This document shows positions 54,858 to 63,509 of a stretch of 64,000 nucleotides of DNA, piece by piece (position 1 is the first letter of the stretch; the number at the start of each line of letters is the position of its first letter). The translations under genes and the position numbers were made by a program. The stretch lies in assembly GCA_009692005.1 (NCBI GenBank), contig SHZZ01000002.1:1-64000 (forward strand), written 5' to 3'. This stretch comes from Gemmataceae bacterium. Its GTDB lineage: Bacteria > Planctomycetota > Planctomycetia > Gemmatales > Gemmataceae. The notes under the pieces are model-generated. The model was not told the origin of the DNA, searched no databases, and worked only from the letters and a program-made list of their open reading frames with translations.

Positions 54858-56264
54858 ATGAACAACCAGTCTTATGATGTTGCCGTTCTCGGGGGCGGTC
54901 CCGGCGGTTATGTGGCCGCAATTCGCGCCGCCCAATTGGGATTGAAAACGGTTTGTGTCGAATCGCGACCGCTCCTTGGCGGAACCTGTTTGAATGTTGG
55001 GTGCATCCCCAGCAAGGCCTTATTGGAATCCAGCGAACTTTTTTTAATGGCTTCCAAATCCTTTGCCAGCCATGGCATCAAAGTGGGGGCCATTTCCTTG
55101 GACCTTCCAGCCATGATGGGCAGGAAGGGGAAAATCATCCAGGGCTTGGGGGATGGGATCTCTTCGCTTTTCAAGAAAAACAAGATCGACCTGATTCGGG
55201 GAAAAGGGCGATTGGAAGGCGCGGGGAAAATAAGCGTTACCGGGGAGAGCGGGGAAAAAAACATCCTTCAAGCCCACAATATCATTTTGGCCACGGGCAG
55301 CGAAACCGCCTCGCTGCCTTCCCTTCCCGTCGATGGGCAACAGGTCATTGGTTCCACTGAAGCTCTTTCCCTATCCGAACCGCCGAAAGACCTGTTGGTG
55401 ATCGGGGCCGGCTTTATTGGTTTGGAATTGGGATCGGTTTGGAAACGATTGGGAAGCAATGTGGTGGTCTTGGAATTTCTGCCCAAGGCATTACCCCAAT
55501 GTGATGGAGAAATGGCCCACCTTTTGCAAAGAAGTTTGGAAAAGCAAGGATTAAGTTTTTCCTTTGAAACTAGGGTGACGGGTGGAAGGAAATCTGGATC
55601 GCGCCTTGAAATCCAAGCGGAACGAAATGGAAAAAAGGTGGAGTTTCTCGCGGATAAAGCCCTGGTTTGCGTGGGAAGGAAAGCCAATTCCACCGGTATA
55701 GGGCTTGAGGAACTTGGGGTGCAAAAAGACCCGAAAACCGGACAGGTCTTGGTTGATGCTTACCTGCGGACCAATGTTTCTGGTGTTTATGCGATTGGCG
55801 ACTTGGTTCCCGGGCCCATGCTGGCCCATAAAGCCGAGGACGAAGGAATCGCGGCGGCGGAAAATATTGCCGGGGGCAAATCCAAAGTACACCACGAAAA
55901 CATCCCCAGCGTCGTTTACACTTGGCCAGAATTGGCCGGCGTCGGTAAAACCGAGGAGCAACTTCAAAACGAAGGCATCCCCTACCGTGCGGGAAAGTTT
56001 CCCTTTCTGGCCAATAGCCGGGCGAGAACCATGGGGGAAACGGAAGGCTGGGTGAAAATTCTAGCTCATGAAAAAACCGACAGGGTGCTGGGTGCGCATA
56101 TTTTTGGCCCCAGGGCTTCAGAAATGATTTCCGAGGCCGTTGCCTGGATCGAAACGCAATCGAGTTCCCAGGACATTGCCATGACCTGCCATGCTCACCC
56201 TTCGCTGTCCGAGGCCTTTCGGGAAGCTGCTCTGGCGGTGTCCAAAAAGGCCATCCATATTTGA
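54858..56264 (+). CDS. lpd: Dihydrolipoamide dehydrogenase (E3)
   Basis: This 468-residue flavoprotein reoxidises dihydrolipoamide with NAD+. The FAD motif is VAVLGGGPGGYVAAIRAAQ, the redox disulfide Cys44/Cys49 is in GGTCLNVGCIPSKAL, and the NAD motif is LVIGAGFIGLELGSVW. The C-terminal base His-Glu pair is in CHAHPSLSEAF. Its position directly after sucAB makes it the dedicated E3 of 2-oxoglutarate dehydrogenase, though it may also serve pyruvate dehydrogenase. Confidence 0.96.
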   Translation: MNNQSYDVAVLGGGPGGYVAAIRAAQLGLKTVCVESRPLLGGTCLNVGCIPSKALLESSELFLMASKSFASHGIKVGAISLDLPAMMGRKGKIIQGLGDGISSLFKKNKIDLIRGKGRLEGAGKISVTGESGEKNILQAHNIILATGSETASLPSLPVDGQQVIGSTEALSLSEPPKDLLVIGAGFIGLELGSVWKRLGSNVVVLEFLPKALPQCDGEMAHLLQRSLEKQGLSFSFETRVTGGRKSGSRLEIQAERNGKKVEFLADKALVCVGRKANSTGIGLEELGVQKDPKTGQVLVDAYLRTNVSGVYAIGDLVPGPMLAHKAEDEGIAAAENIAGGKSKVHHENIPSVVYTWPELAGVGKTEEQLQNEGIPYRAGKFPFLANSRARTMGETEGWVKILAHEKTDRVLGAHIFGPRASEMISEAVAWIETQSSSQDIAMTCHAHPSLSEAFREAALAVSKKAIHI

Positions 56265-56370
56265 TGGAAAAACCAATTTATCCCTTATTTCCCGCATTCA
56301 GAACCAGTTAATCCAATAAGCGTGAATGATTACAGGCGATTTTGCCCTGCCCAGGCATCACAATTAATAT

Positions 56371-56787
56371 GTGGGGAAAGTTTACAAACACTATTTGGGC
56401 CTGGCAGTCTTCTTGGTTGCCAGTTTTTCCCTGGCTTCCGGCCAGAATGGCCCCCTTTTATTTCCCAAAGAAGTAGACAAAAAACTCAACCCAGAAGTTG
56501 CCCCGAAAAACCGTTTTCGAGATTTAGAGTTGGTGTTAAAGGTCAGGAAATTACTGGCCGAGGACAAGGAATTAGCGCCCCTGAACATAGGGGTTTCCAT
56601 CAGGGAAGGCGTACTTTTTCTTTGGGGCCCTGTCCCCAATGCGAAAAAAATTCAGGCTGTGTTGAATAAAGTCACCAAGGTGAAATTGATTTTCGATGTA
56701 AAAAACGAAATGTACCTTGGGGTGGTGGAAGATATCCCCGTGGAATTGTTTAACCCCTCCGCCGTTGACAAAACCCAACCTCCATAA
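56371..56787 (+). CDS. BON domain protein, exported
   Basis: This is a 138-residue protein. GTG at 56371 opens on a signal peptide (LGLAVFLVASFSLASG, cleavage before QNGPL). Residues 55-115 form a BON domain: LELVLKVRKLLAEDKELAPL, then GVSIREGVLFLWGPVPNAKK with the typical V..G.V.L.G.V pattern. BON domains bind phospholipid or outer-membrane surfaces, so the protein is probably periplasmic or attached to the envelope. It stands alone between lpd and the glycan cassette, with about 120 bases to the next gene. Confidence 0.82.
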   Translation: MGKVYKHYLGLAVFLVASFSLASGQNGPLLFPKEVDKKLNPEVAPKNRFRDLELVLKVRKLLAEDKELAPLNIGVSIREGVLFLWGPVPNAKKIQAVLNKVTKVKLIFDVKNEMYLGVVEDIPVELFNPSAVDKTQPP

Positions 56788-56908
56788 AGCATTGAATGGG
56801 TTAGCCTTTAGTAGGCATATGGCAATGAATATGCCATATCGAGGTTCCCCTTTTCTTGAGCTTTTGGTATCCCATCCTCAGGGAAATTAGTACTTGGGGG
56901 AAACACCA

Positions 56909-57637
56909 ATGGATTTGCGTGGAGTGATTCTCGCGGGGGGCAAGGGGTCCCGGCTTGGGGACTTAACCAAAGTTACCAATAAGCATCTTTTGCCGGTTGG
57001 GCCTTACCCAATGGTTTATCATCCTTTGAAGAAAATGACGGGGATTGGCATCGAGGACATCCTCCTGGTATCGGGTACGGAGCATATGGGGGATTTTGTG
57101 GAATTGCTGGGGTCTGGAAAAGATCACCGGTGCCAGCTGACCTACCGCGTCCAGGACGAGGCCGGTGGCATCGCCCAAGCCCTTTCACTCGCGGAAGGAT
57201 TTTCAAATGGCGCCAGAAGCCTGGTTATCCTTGGCGACAATATCTTTGAAGACCAATTGAATGACTTCATTCAAGAAGCCAACCGCTTCCCCGATTGTGC
57301 TTTTGTCATGCTGAAGCAGGTGCACGATCCCCAAAGGTACGGCGTGGCGGAAATGCAAGATGGAAAAATCCTGAGTATTGAGGAAAAGCCAAAGGCTCCA
57401 AAAAGTGATTTTGCCGTCGCTGGCATCTATCTTTATCCCCCGGATGTTTTTACGGTAATCAAAACCCTGCGCCCGAGTAAACGCGGTGAGTTGGAAATTA
57501 CCGATGTAAACCAGCATTACCTGAAAGTAGGCCGCCTCCGCTACCAATCCTTTCAAGGGTATTGGACTGATGCCGGGACTTTTGAATCCTTGGGAGTGGC
57601 AAATAAACTTGTAACCGCGAATCCACCGGCCTTTTAA
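56909..57637 (+). CDS. Sugar-1-phosphate nucleotidyltransferase (RmlA-like, short form)
   Basis: This is a 242-residue transferase. The pyrophosphorylase signature is GVILAGGKGSRLGDLTKVTN, followed by KHLLPVGPYPMVYHPL. The later motifs (VILGDNIFE, VAEMQDGKILSIEEKPKAPK, ITDVNQHYL, GYWTDAGTFESL) match glucose-1-phosphate thymidylyltransferase, short form. It would make dTDP-glucose or another NDP-sugar. rmlB, C and D are not here. ATG at 56909 follows GGGGGA; the TTG at 56894 is a weaker choice. It is the first gene of the glycan cassette. Confidence 0.88.
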   Translation: MDLRGVILAGGKGSRLGDLTKVTNKHLLPVGPYPMVYHPLKKMTGIGIEDILLVSGTEHMGDFVELLGSGKDHRCQLTYRVQDEAGGIAQALSLAEGFSNGARSLVILGDNIFEDQLNDFIQEANRFPDCAFVMLKQVHDPQRYGVAEMQDGKILSIEEKPKAPKSDFAVAGIYLYPPDVFTVIKTLRPSKRGELEITDVNQHYLKVGRLRYQSFQGYWTDAGTFESLGVANKLVTANPPAF

Positions 57638-57645
57638 ATTTTGTA

Positions 57646-58800
57646 ATGAGCAATCCCTGCTGGTTTGTCCTGCTCCTCCTGGCAGCCTGGCTGGGTCATT
57701 TCGCCATGATGGTTGCTTCGCATAATTGGTTTTATGCCAAGCCCTTTCCCAGGCTTGTTGGCGATCTGGTGCAACTCTTCCATGTTATCTTGGGGTTTCT
57801 GGGCCTTGGTTGGGTCTTTCAAGGGGTCTGGATTCTTTCTTTTCACCAGGGGAATTCCTGGCCGGATTCCTTGGCAGAAACCTATTCCCTGCTTGCCATC
57901 CTGACAGCCCTAATCGGTGTGCCTTGGTTTGAATCCAAAAGATGGCGTTTGAAACATTCGGTATCAATCAACAAATTGGAAACTGAAAAGAAACATTGGC
58001 CCAGTTCCTGGGCCGGGGAAAAAATGGCCTGGCGACTTCCCGGTAATCAATCCTTATTTCTGGAAATCCGAACGATTGAGTTGCCGGTGGAGAACCTTCC
58101 CCTCTGGCTGCACGGATTGGAAATACTCCATTTTTCGGATACCCACTTTGGTGGGAATGATAAACGCAGCTATTTTGAAAACCTCTTTAACGAGGCAAGT
58201 AAACGAACTCCGGATTTTATTTTTTTTACCGGTGACCTGGTGGATGCGCCCGAATATTTGTCCTGGGTGGTTCCCCTGTTGGGAAGGTTGAGGGCGCGCA
58301 GAGGTAAATTTGCGATTCGTGGTAACCATGATTTTTGGAACCTGCCTGAAGAAGTGGCAAAGTCGCTTCGCCGGGCAGGGTTTTGTTGTCTGGGAAATGG
58401 CCAGGTGGAGTTGGATTTTGGGAATGGGAATATGGGTTCCCTGCTGGGGAATGAAAGGCCTTGGAATAATCAGGTAAACCAGGTAGAGGCGGCGGGGAAC
58501 TCCCAATTCACAATTCTCTTGGCCCACACACCTGACCAGGCTGTTTTAGCAGCCAATCAAGGTGTAAACCTTGCTTTTTGCGGCCATGTCCATGGGGGCC
58601 AAGTTCGCATTCCTTTTATCGGGCCTTTGTTACTTCCCAGCATTCATGGGCGATTATTCGATCACGGCTTTTATAAAATTGCCAAATTGATTATGCATGT
58701 TAGCCGGGGAATTGCTGGTGGTTTTCCCTACCGCTTTAATTGTCTGCCGGAGATTGCTTGGGTTCGCCTGGTTGAAGGTAAAAAGGGAACTAATCCATGA
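57646..58800 (+). CDS. Membrane-anchored metallophosphoesterase
   Basis: This is a 384-residue protein. The N-terminal third has about three hydrophobic helices (CWFVLLLLAAWLGHFAMMV, VILGFLGLGWVFQGVWIL, YSLLAILTALIGV). The catalytic part has LEILHFSDTHFGG, FFTGDLVDAP, AIRGNHDFW, LLAHTPD and FCGHVHGGQV, all the calcineurin-like metal motifs. It may act on phospholipid or carrier-lipid phosphates, which would fit its neighbours (YdjC, GT87, GT2), but the substrate is unknown. It starts 8 bases after the nucleotidyltransferase and ends in an ATGA overlap with the 27-codon ORF. Confidence 0.87.
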   Translation: MSNPCWFVLLLLAAWLGHFAMMVASHNWFYAKPFPRLVGDLVQLFHVILGFLGLGWVFQGVWILSFHQGNSWPDSLAETYSLLAILTALIGVPWFESKRWRLKHSVSINKLETEKKHWPSSWAGEKMAWRLPGNQSLFLEIRTIELPVENLPLWLHGLEILHFSDTHFGGNDKRSYFENLFNEASKRTPDFIFFTGDLVDAPEYLSWVVPLLGRLRARRGKFAIRGNHDFWNLPEEVAKSLRRAGFCCLGNGQVELDFGNGNMGSLLGNERPWNNQVNQVEAAGNSQFTILLAHTPDQAVLAANQGVNLAFCGHVHGGQVRIPFIGPLLLPSIHGRLFDHGFYKIAKLIMHVSRGIAGGFPYRFNCLPEIAWVRLVEGKKGTNP

Positions 58801-58880
58801 TTGAATTTCTGACGAAATTGCACTACCTGCTGGCCACGAAAGGGCTCGGGATTCAAGAATCCGATTTTGGGAATATTTAA
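58797..58880 (+). CDS. 27-residue ORF tightly wedged between two genes
   Basis: ATG at 58797 overlaps the phosphoesterase stop (ATGA). The ORF ends with TAA at 58878-58880, and the next gene's ATG follows at once in the same frame. The peptide runs MIEFLTKLHYLLATK plus GLGIQESDFGNI. I do not recognise it. It could be a translational coupling leader, a small protein, or the stump of a lost gene whose stop and new start replaced the rest. The exact fit with both neighbours argues that ribosomes read it. Confidence 0.5.
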   Translation: MIEFLTKLHYLLATKGLGIQESDFGNI

Positions 58881-59765
58881 ATGGCCCTGAAAAAAAACCT
58901 CGTGGTGATTGCCGATGACTTTGGTATCGGTCCAAAAACCAGCGAGGGCATCCTTCAAGCCTTCCGTGCCGGTTCCATTACTGCAACTGTCCTAATCGTG
59001 ACCAGCCCTTTTGCCCAGGAATCCATTGAGTGTTGGCGACAGGAAGGCCTTGGCGAGTCCCTTGGATGGCACCCAAATTTAACCCTCGATTCTCCCGTGC
59101 TGCCCCCCGGTGAAGTGCCTTCTTTGGTCGATGAAAAAGGAAAGTTCCATTCTTTGGGGAAATTCCTTTGGCTTTCGTTTACTGGGAAAATCAGGACCGA
59201 TGAAGTCAATCGGGAATTACGAGCGCAATTGGCCAGGTTCAAGGAATGGACCGGCTATTACCCTGTTGTCGTCAATTCGCACCAGCACATCGCCGCATTT
59301 TCCGCTGCAGGGAAGTGCCTAATTGAAATTTTTCAGGAAATAAATCAACGGCCATTTTTCCGCCGAGTGCGCGAACCCTGGGAAACTATCCTTTGCTCCA
59401 AAGGAGCCAGGATAAAAAGAGCGTTCCTCTCCTGGCAGGGAAAGAAAAACGCCCTCCTTTTGAAAAAAAATGGCTTTCCTGGTGCCGACTGCCTGCTGGG
59501 GATTTGCGATTACCGTCAGGTTGGTGCCAGGGGATTTCTTGAAGGCAGGCTAAATGGGATAAGTGGCCCCTTGGTGGAATGGATGGCTCACCCTGGGTTG
59601 CCTGATTGTACCTTGGAGGGGCGGGATGCCCCAAAAGGGCATTCTGCTCTTGCCATGAGGTACCAAGAATTGCGATATTTTTGCACAGGCGAGTTCCAGG
59701 AAACAGCGGAAGGGCTGGGATTCAACCTGTTGAAACCCGGGGAAATTAAAAAACTCGTTGCCTAA
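58881..59765 (+). CDS. ChbG/YdjC-like carbohydrate deacetylase
   Basis: This is a 294-residue YdjC/ChbG family protein with a metal-dependent barrel. NLVVIADDFGIGPKTSEGIL holds the two Asp and LGWHPNLTL the His, NSHQHIAAF gives the second His, and EWMAHPGLPD gives the last pair. Members deacetylate N-acetylated oligosaccharides such as chitobiose, and the genomic setting suggests polysaccharide or glycolipid deacetylation. It has no signal peptide. Its ATG follows a one-codon TAA from the 27-residue ORF in the same frame, so an extended product is excluded unless readthrough occurs. Confidence 0.88.
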   Translation: MALKKNLVVIADDFGIGPKTSEGILQAFRAGSITATVLIVTSPFAQESIECWRQEGLGESLGWHPNLTLDSPVLPPGEVPSLVDEKGKFHSLGKFLWLSFTGKIRTDEVNRELRAQLARFKEWTGYYPVVVNSHQHIAAFSAAGKCLIEIFQEINQRPFFRRVREPWETILCSKGARIKRAFLSWQGKKNALLLKKNGFPGADCLLGICDYRQVGARGFLEGRLNGISGPLVEWMAHPGLPDCTLEGRDAPKGHSALAMRYQELRYFCTGEFQETAEGLGFNLLKPGEIKKLVA

Positions 59766-59776
59766 AGGAAGTGGGA

Positions 59777-61012
59777 ATGGAATCCGCGGAAAACATCAGG
59801 GAATCCCGTTTGGGGAAATGGTGTTTAATTTGCACCCTGGGATTGGTTGTTGTTTGCCTGGCAGTTGTCTCCACCAGGGTTTATTTAAAACCCTTTTCCC
59901 ATTCCGTATTTCCTATTTACTCCTTTGCTGCTTCCAATTGGCAGGACGGGAAAAGCTGCTATTTCACCAAGAACGCCGAGCGAGAGATGGATGTTTACCG
60001 CTATTCCCCCGCGGTAACACCCTTGTTTCTCCCCTTCCATTTTCTTGGGGAAAAATGGGGTGGAATCCTTTGGCGGTTTGTTAATTTTGGCTTGTATCTC
60101 CATGCCTTGTCATTGGTTTACCAGATCTTTTTGTCCAAGCAGCCAGGGTGGGTGGGATTATCCGCGTTTATCCTTCTTTCTCTTCCGCTTGGCTTAACCA
60201 ACCTGAATAACGGCCAGGTGAATTTGTTAATGGCGGCCTTAATAATGCATGGGGTTTCCCTGGCTGCACTTGGCCGTATTTCTTTAAGCGGCTTTGTCTT
60301 TGCCCTGGCGACTTGCTTGAAAATTTATCCCCTGGCAATTGCCCTAATGATTGGGATGGCGTTCCCGCTCCGGTTTTTCGCTTCCTTTATAGGATCGGTG
60401 GTTTTGATTTTCCTTACACCCTTCCTTTTTCAAACTCCCGACTATGTTGCCAGCCAATATTCCGAGTGGTTTTCTTCTTTGGCTAAAGATGACCGCTCTC
60501 AAAGGCCCTTGGCAGATTCTTTCAGGGATTTCTGGTTGCTAATCCGTTTGACAGGCGCTCCGATTTTCTTTGAAAGCTATCGCTGGATTCAGTTGGCTGC
60601 AGCCGGTTTTGTAGGTATGGCTTCCCTGTTCGCCTTGTGGAAAAGAGGTTTTTCCCAAACCTGGATTACCCGGACAACCGCTTTGGGCTGTTCCTGGGTT
60701 CTCCTCTTTGGTCCATCCTCGGAATCCAGCACTTTCGTTTTAATTGCACCCTGGTTGGCCATGTCGCTAATCCAGGTGTTTCGCGGTGAAATCGGAAAGG
60801 AAAAAACCTTACTTCTGGCGGGCACCGGGTTGCTGGTGCTAACCGTGCTGGCGGGAATTCTTCCGGCCACCAGGCGAATTCATTCGTTTGGGTTTCACCC
60901 GGTGGCGGCCGTTTGCTTATTCTTCTTTTATTTTTTAACTATTACGTGGTGTAACCTGCCAGCCAAGAATAGTTTGGGGGAAATTGCCCCTGGAGTTCGC
61001 ACGGGAGCTTGA
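59777..61012 (+). CDS. GT87 family polyprenyl-phosphate-sugar transferase (DUF2029)
   Basis: This is a 411-residue polytopic membrane protein with about ten hydrophobic helices. VYRYSPAVTPLFLPFHFL contains the periplasmic loop motif of GT-C enzymes, and LTNLNNGQVNLLMAALIMHG with GFVFALATCLKIYPLAI is the GT87 (DUF2029) signature. Family members use polyprenyl-phosphate mannose or related donors on the periplasmic side. The ATG at 59777 follows TAAAGGA; a GTG at 59771 is an alternative. It overlaps the frame before the GT2 gene and is paired with the GT87 at 62062. Confidence 0.87.
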   Translation: MESAENIRESRLGKWCLICTLGLVVVCLAVVSTRVYLKPFSHSVFPIYSFAASNWQDGKSCYFTKNAEREMDVYRYSPAVTPLFLPFHFLGEKWGGILWRFVNFGLYLHALSLVYQIFLSKQPGWVGLSAFILLSLPLGLTNLNNGQVNLLMAALIMHGVSLAALGRISLSGFVFALATCLKIYPLAIALMIGMAFPLRFFASFIGSVVLIFLTPFLFQTPDYVASQYSEWFSSLAKDDRSQRPLADSFRDFWLLIRLTGAPIFFESYRWIQLAAAGFVGMASLFALWKRGFSQTWITRTTALGCSWVLLFGPSSESSTFVLIAPWLAMSLIQVFRGEIGKEKTLLLAGTGLLVLTVLAGILPATRRIHSFGFHPVAAVCLFFFYFLTITWCNLPAKNSLGEIAPGVRTGA

Positions 61013-61038
61013 GGCTTTACCCGCGGAAGGAGGAAAAA

Positions 61039-62037
61039 ATGTTGGGTCAAAGGAAAAAAATAAGCGTGGTTTGTCCCGCCTTCAATGAAGAGGAAGTCTT
61101 GGCACGGTTCCACGCCGAGGTATCCCAAGTATTCGAGGAATTAGGTCAAGAGCATGAGTTGGAACTGCTGGTTGTGGACGATGGCTCGCGGGATCGCACC
61201 TTGTTAGTTTTACGGGAGCTGGCCGACCTGGACCCACGGGTTCATTATGTTTCATTGAGCCGGAATTTTGGCCATCAAGCCGCCGGTGCCGCCGGTTTGC
61301 AGTATGCCACCGGGGATGTGGTTATCAACATGGACGCGGATTTACAGCACCCCCCGGCCCTGATTCCTCAAATGCTGGAATTATGGCGGGGAGGGTACGA
61401 TTTAGTACTGACATCCCGGGATGAAAAATCCGGGTTTGGAATCAAGCCATTTGCCCGCAAAGTGTTTTTCTGGTTAATGAACCACTGGAGCAAAGGAAAA
61501 CTCAACGCGAATTACTCGGATTTCCGTTTGCTTTCCAGGCGCGTGGTCGATTCCTTGCTGCAGTTTCCGGAACGGCACCAGTTCATTCGCGGGTTGGTTG
61601 CCTATGTGGGGTTCCCTACAGCAGTTCTGGCTTTTAAACCGGTGGATCGCCTGGCGGGTGTTTCCAAATTCAGCTTTTTGAAGTTACTGTCCTATGGCAT
61701 GGATGCTTTATTCTCCTTCTCTAGGGGCCCTTTGCAAATAACCTATTTCTTGAGTTTTGTTTTGTTGGCTTTCACTTTGGTTCTTTGGACCTTGCCTTGG
61801 ATTTTAAGTGAAAACCTGGGCGCACTGTTGCCGGGCCAGATGTTGCTTGGCGGATTGGTTTGCCTTTGCGGTGCCTTCATCCTTTGCAGCCAAGGCATTT
61901 CCAATGAATACCTGGTGCGAATATTTGAACAGGTCCAAGGGCGCCCCTTATTTTTCATTAAGGAATCCCGCCTGCCCGGGGAATGTCGCCAAGAAAAACT
62001 GGCCTTGTACGAATCCCGTGAGATAGGTTCTCCTTAG
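61039..62037 (+). CDS. GT2 glycosyltransferase, polyprenyl-phosphate sugar synthase-like
   Basis: This 332-residue GT2 enzyme begins ISVVCPAFNEEEVLARFH, with LLVVDDGSRDRTLL and VINMDADLQHPPALIPQML (donor and metal motif). QFIRGLVAYVGFPTAVLAF and FKPVDRLAGVSKFSFLKLL resemble GtrB/DPM-like synthases that load a sugar from NDP onto polyprenyl phosphate. Two C-terminal membrane helices follow (ITYFLSFVLLAFTLVLWTLP, MLLGGLVCLCGAFILCSQG). A near-perfect Shine-Dalgarno AAGGAGGAAAAA precedes the ATG at 61039, which decides the start over upstream choices. The product would be the donor for the two neighbouring GT87 enzymes. Confidence 0.9.
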   Translation: MLGQRKKISVVCPAFNEEEVLARFHAEVSQVFEELGQEHELELLVVDDGSRDRTLLVLRELADLDPRVHYVSLSRNFGHQAAGAAGLQYATGDVVINMDADLQHPPALIPQMLELWRGGYDLVLTSRDEKSGFGIKPFARKVFFWLMNHWSKGKLNANYSDFRLLSRRVVDSLLQFPERHQFIRGLVAYVGFPTAVLAFKPVDRLAGVSKFSFLKLLSYGMDALFSFSRGPLQITYFLSFVLLAFTLVLWTLPWILSENLGALLPGQMLLGGLVCLCGAFILCSQGISNEYLVRIFEQVQGRPLFFIKESRLPGECRQEKLALYESREIGSP

Positions 62038-62061
62038 AGAAATTCCTTGGGTGGGTAAAGA

Positions 62062-63417
62062 ATGGATGCTCCAATTAACCAGATGATGGACCGGAATTTG
62101 AAGACCTGGGAAAAATGGGGCCTGGGTTTCTTACTGGTATTCTTTCTTTTTTTCGCGGATGTGGTGTTGATCCGCTCAGCGTTCCTTTCTCGAGTCATGG
62201 GGGACGCCGATGTTTTTTTTCGCGCCGGCTGGGCCGTCCGGGCCGGGAAAAACATTTACGAAGTCACCGATCCCAATGGCTGGCACTATAACTATCCGCC
62301 CCTATTTGCCATATCCATGGCACCCTTGGGCGACCCGCCGACTGGGGAAAGCCGGGTTGGATTTTTACCCTACCCGGTGTCCGTGGGGATTTTGTACAAA
62401 ATCAGTTTCCTGTCGCTAATATTGGCTCTATTTGCTCTTTCCCGCGCCCTGGAAGTCACTCAACACGAAGCATTCAAAGATTTGACAAAGCGGAAATGGT
62501 ATTATCTTCGAGTTTTGGCCTTGGTTGCTTGCCTGGCACCTATTGCCCACACCTTGATGCGTGGTCAGGTGAATTTATTCCTCCTTTGCCTGGTTTGTTT
62601 GGGTTTGTCGTGCCAGATACTGGGGCAGAGAATATCCAGCGGCTTTTTCATTGCCCTGGCCATTTGCTTGAAAATTATTCCAGCCTTCCTGCTGATCGTA
62701 CCTATGTGGCGAAAGGATGCCAGGCAACTCTCTGGGTGTCTTGTTGGATTGGTGATTGGTTTGGGGCTAATTCCCGCCTCGGTTTTGGGGGTTGAAAAAA
62801 CCAAGGATGCCTATTTCGACCTCTACCGGGTTCTCATTGCCCCAGCCCTGGGAATTTCCAACGATTCTTCCCGAGGAGTGGAATTAAATGACTTTAATTC
62901 CACCGATAACCACAGCATCCTGGCTTTTCTCCATGGTGTGGAAAACCCAGACCTTTCCAAAAAACCTCCCAAGCCAGCCAAAGTCATTAAAATTATTTAC
63001 TTGCTCATGAGCTTGGTTCTTTTGGGCTGGTTACTGTGGACCAAGGGACAACCAGGCGCTGGAACCGCCCTGGAGGATGCCTATTTTTATTCCTTGGCTT
63101 TGCTCCTCATGGTCATGGTTTGCCCCACTAGCCACTCCTCGTATTTCCTTTTGGCAGTTCCGTTGATCATGACTACCTTGGTGTTTCATTGGCAGCAAAA
63201 CCCGGGCTCCCTTATATCCGGAGGGTTGCTACTTGGAATCCTTGCTTATGGCCTGGCGAATGCAATTCCTCTTTTGCCACAGATGGAAGTGTTAAAAAGA
63301 ATGGGTTTTTGTCTGATCCCGAATTTTGTTTTGTTCGTTTATGGCATGATCTGTCTGGGAAAAATGCGCGCTCTGGCAGCGGACCAAAATCAACCATTGT
63401 TGTCAAAGGCTGCTTGA
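62062..63417 (+). CDS. GT87 family polyprenyl-phosphate-sugar transferase (DUF2029)
   Basis: This is a 451-residue polytopic membrane protein, second GT87 in the cassette. The first helix is FLLVFFLFFADVVLI, with the loop DVFFRAGWAVRAGKNIYEVT and WHYNYPPLFAISMAPLG (the GT-C acidic/Y-PP loop). MRGQVNLFLLCLVCLGLSCQ and GFFIALAICLKIIPAFLLI match the same helical core as the other GT87. The two may act in turn or on different acceptors. It starts 25 bases after the GT2 stop and is the last gene of the cassette. Confidence 0.87.
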   Translation: MDAPINQMMDRNLKTWEKWGLGFLLVFFLFFADVVLIRSAFLSRVMGDADVFFRAGWAVRAGKNIYEVTDPNGWHYNYPPLFAISMAPLGDPPTGESRVGFLPYPVSVGILYKISFLSLILALFALSRALEVTQHEAFKDLTKRKWYYLRVLALVACLAPIAHTLMRGQVNLFLLCLVCLGLSCQILGQRISSGFFIALAICLKIIPAFLLIVPMWRKDARQLSGCLVGLVIGLGLIPASVLGVEKTKDAYFDLYRVLIAPALGISNDSSRGVELNDFNSTDNHSILAFLHGVENPDLSKKPPKPAKVIKIIYLLMSLVLLGWLLWTKGQPGAGTALEDAYFYSLALLLMVMVCPTSHSSYFLLAVPLIMTTLVFHWQQNPGSLISGGLLLGILAYGLANAIPLLPQMEVLKRMGFCLIPNFVLFVYGMICLGKMRALAADQNQPLLSKAA

Positions 63418-63509
63418 TACTTTTCTTTTTCAACATTCCCTTTGCATCAGTGCATCATTGAATGCAAACTGAAAGCGTTATTACATAGAAAACCTTTGGG
63501 AGGTTTCCC

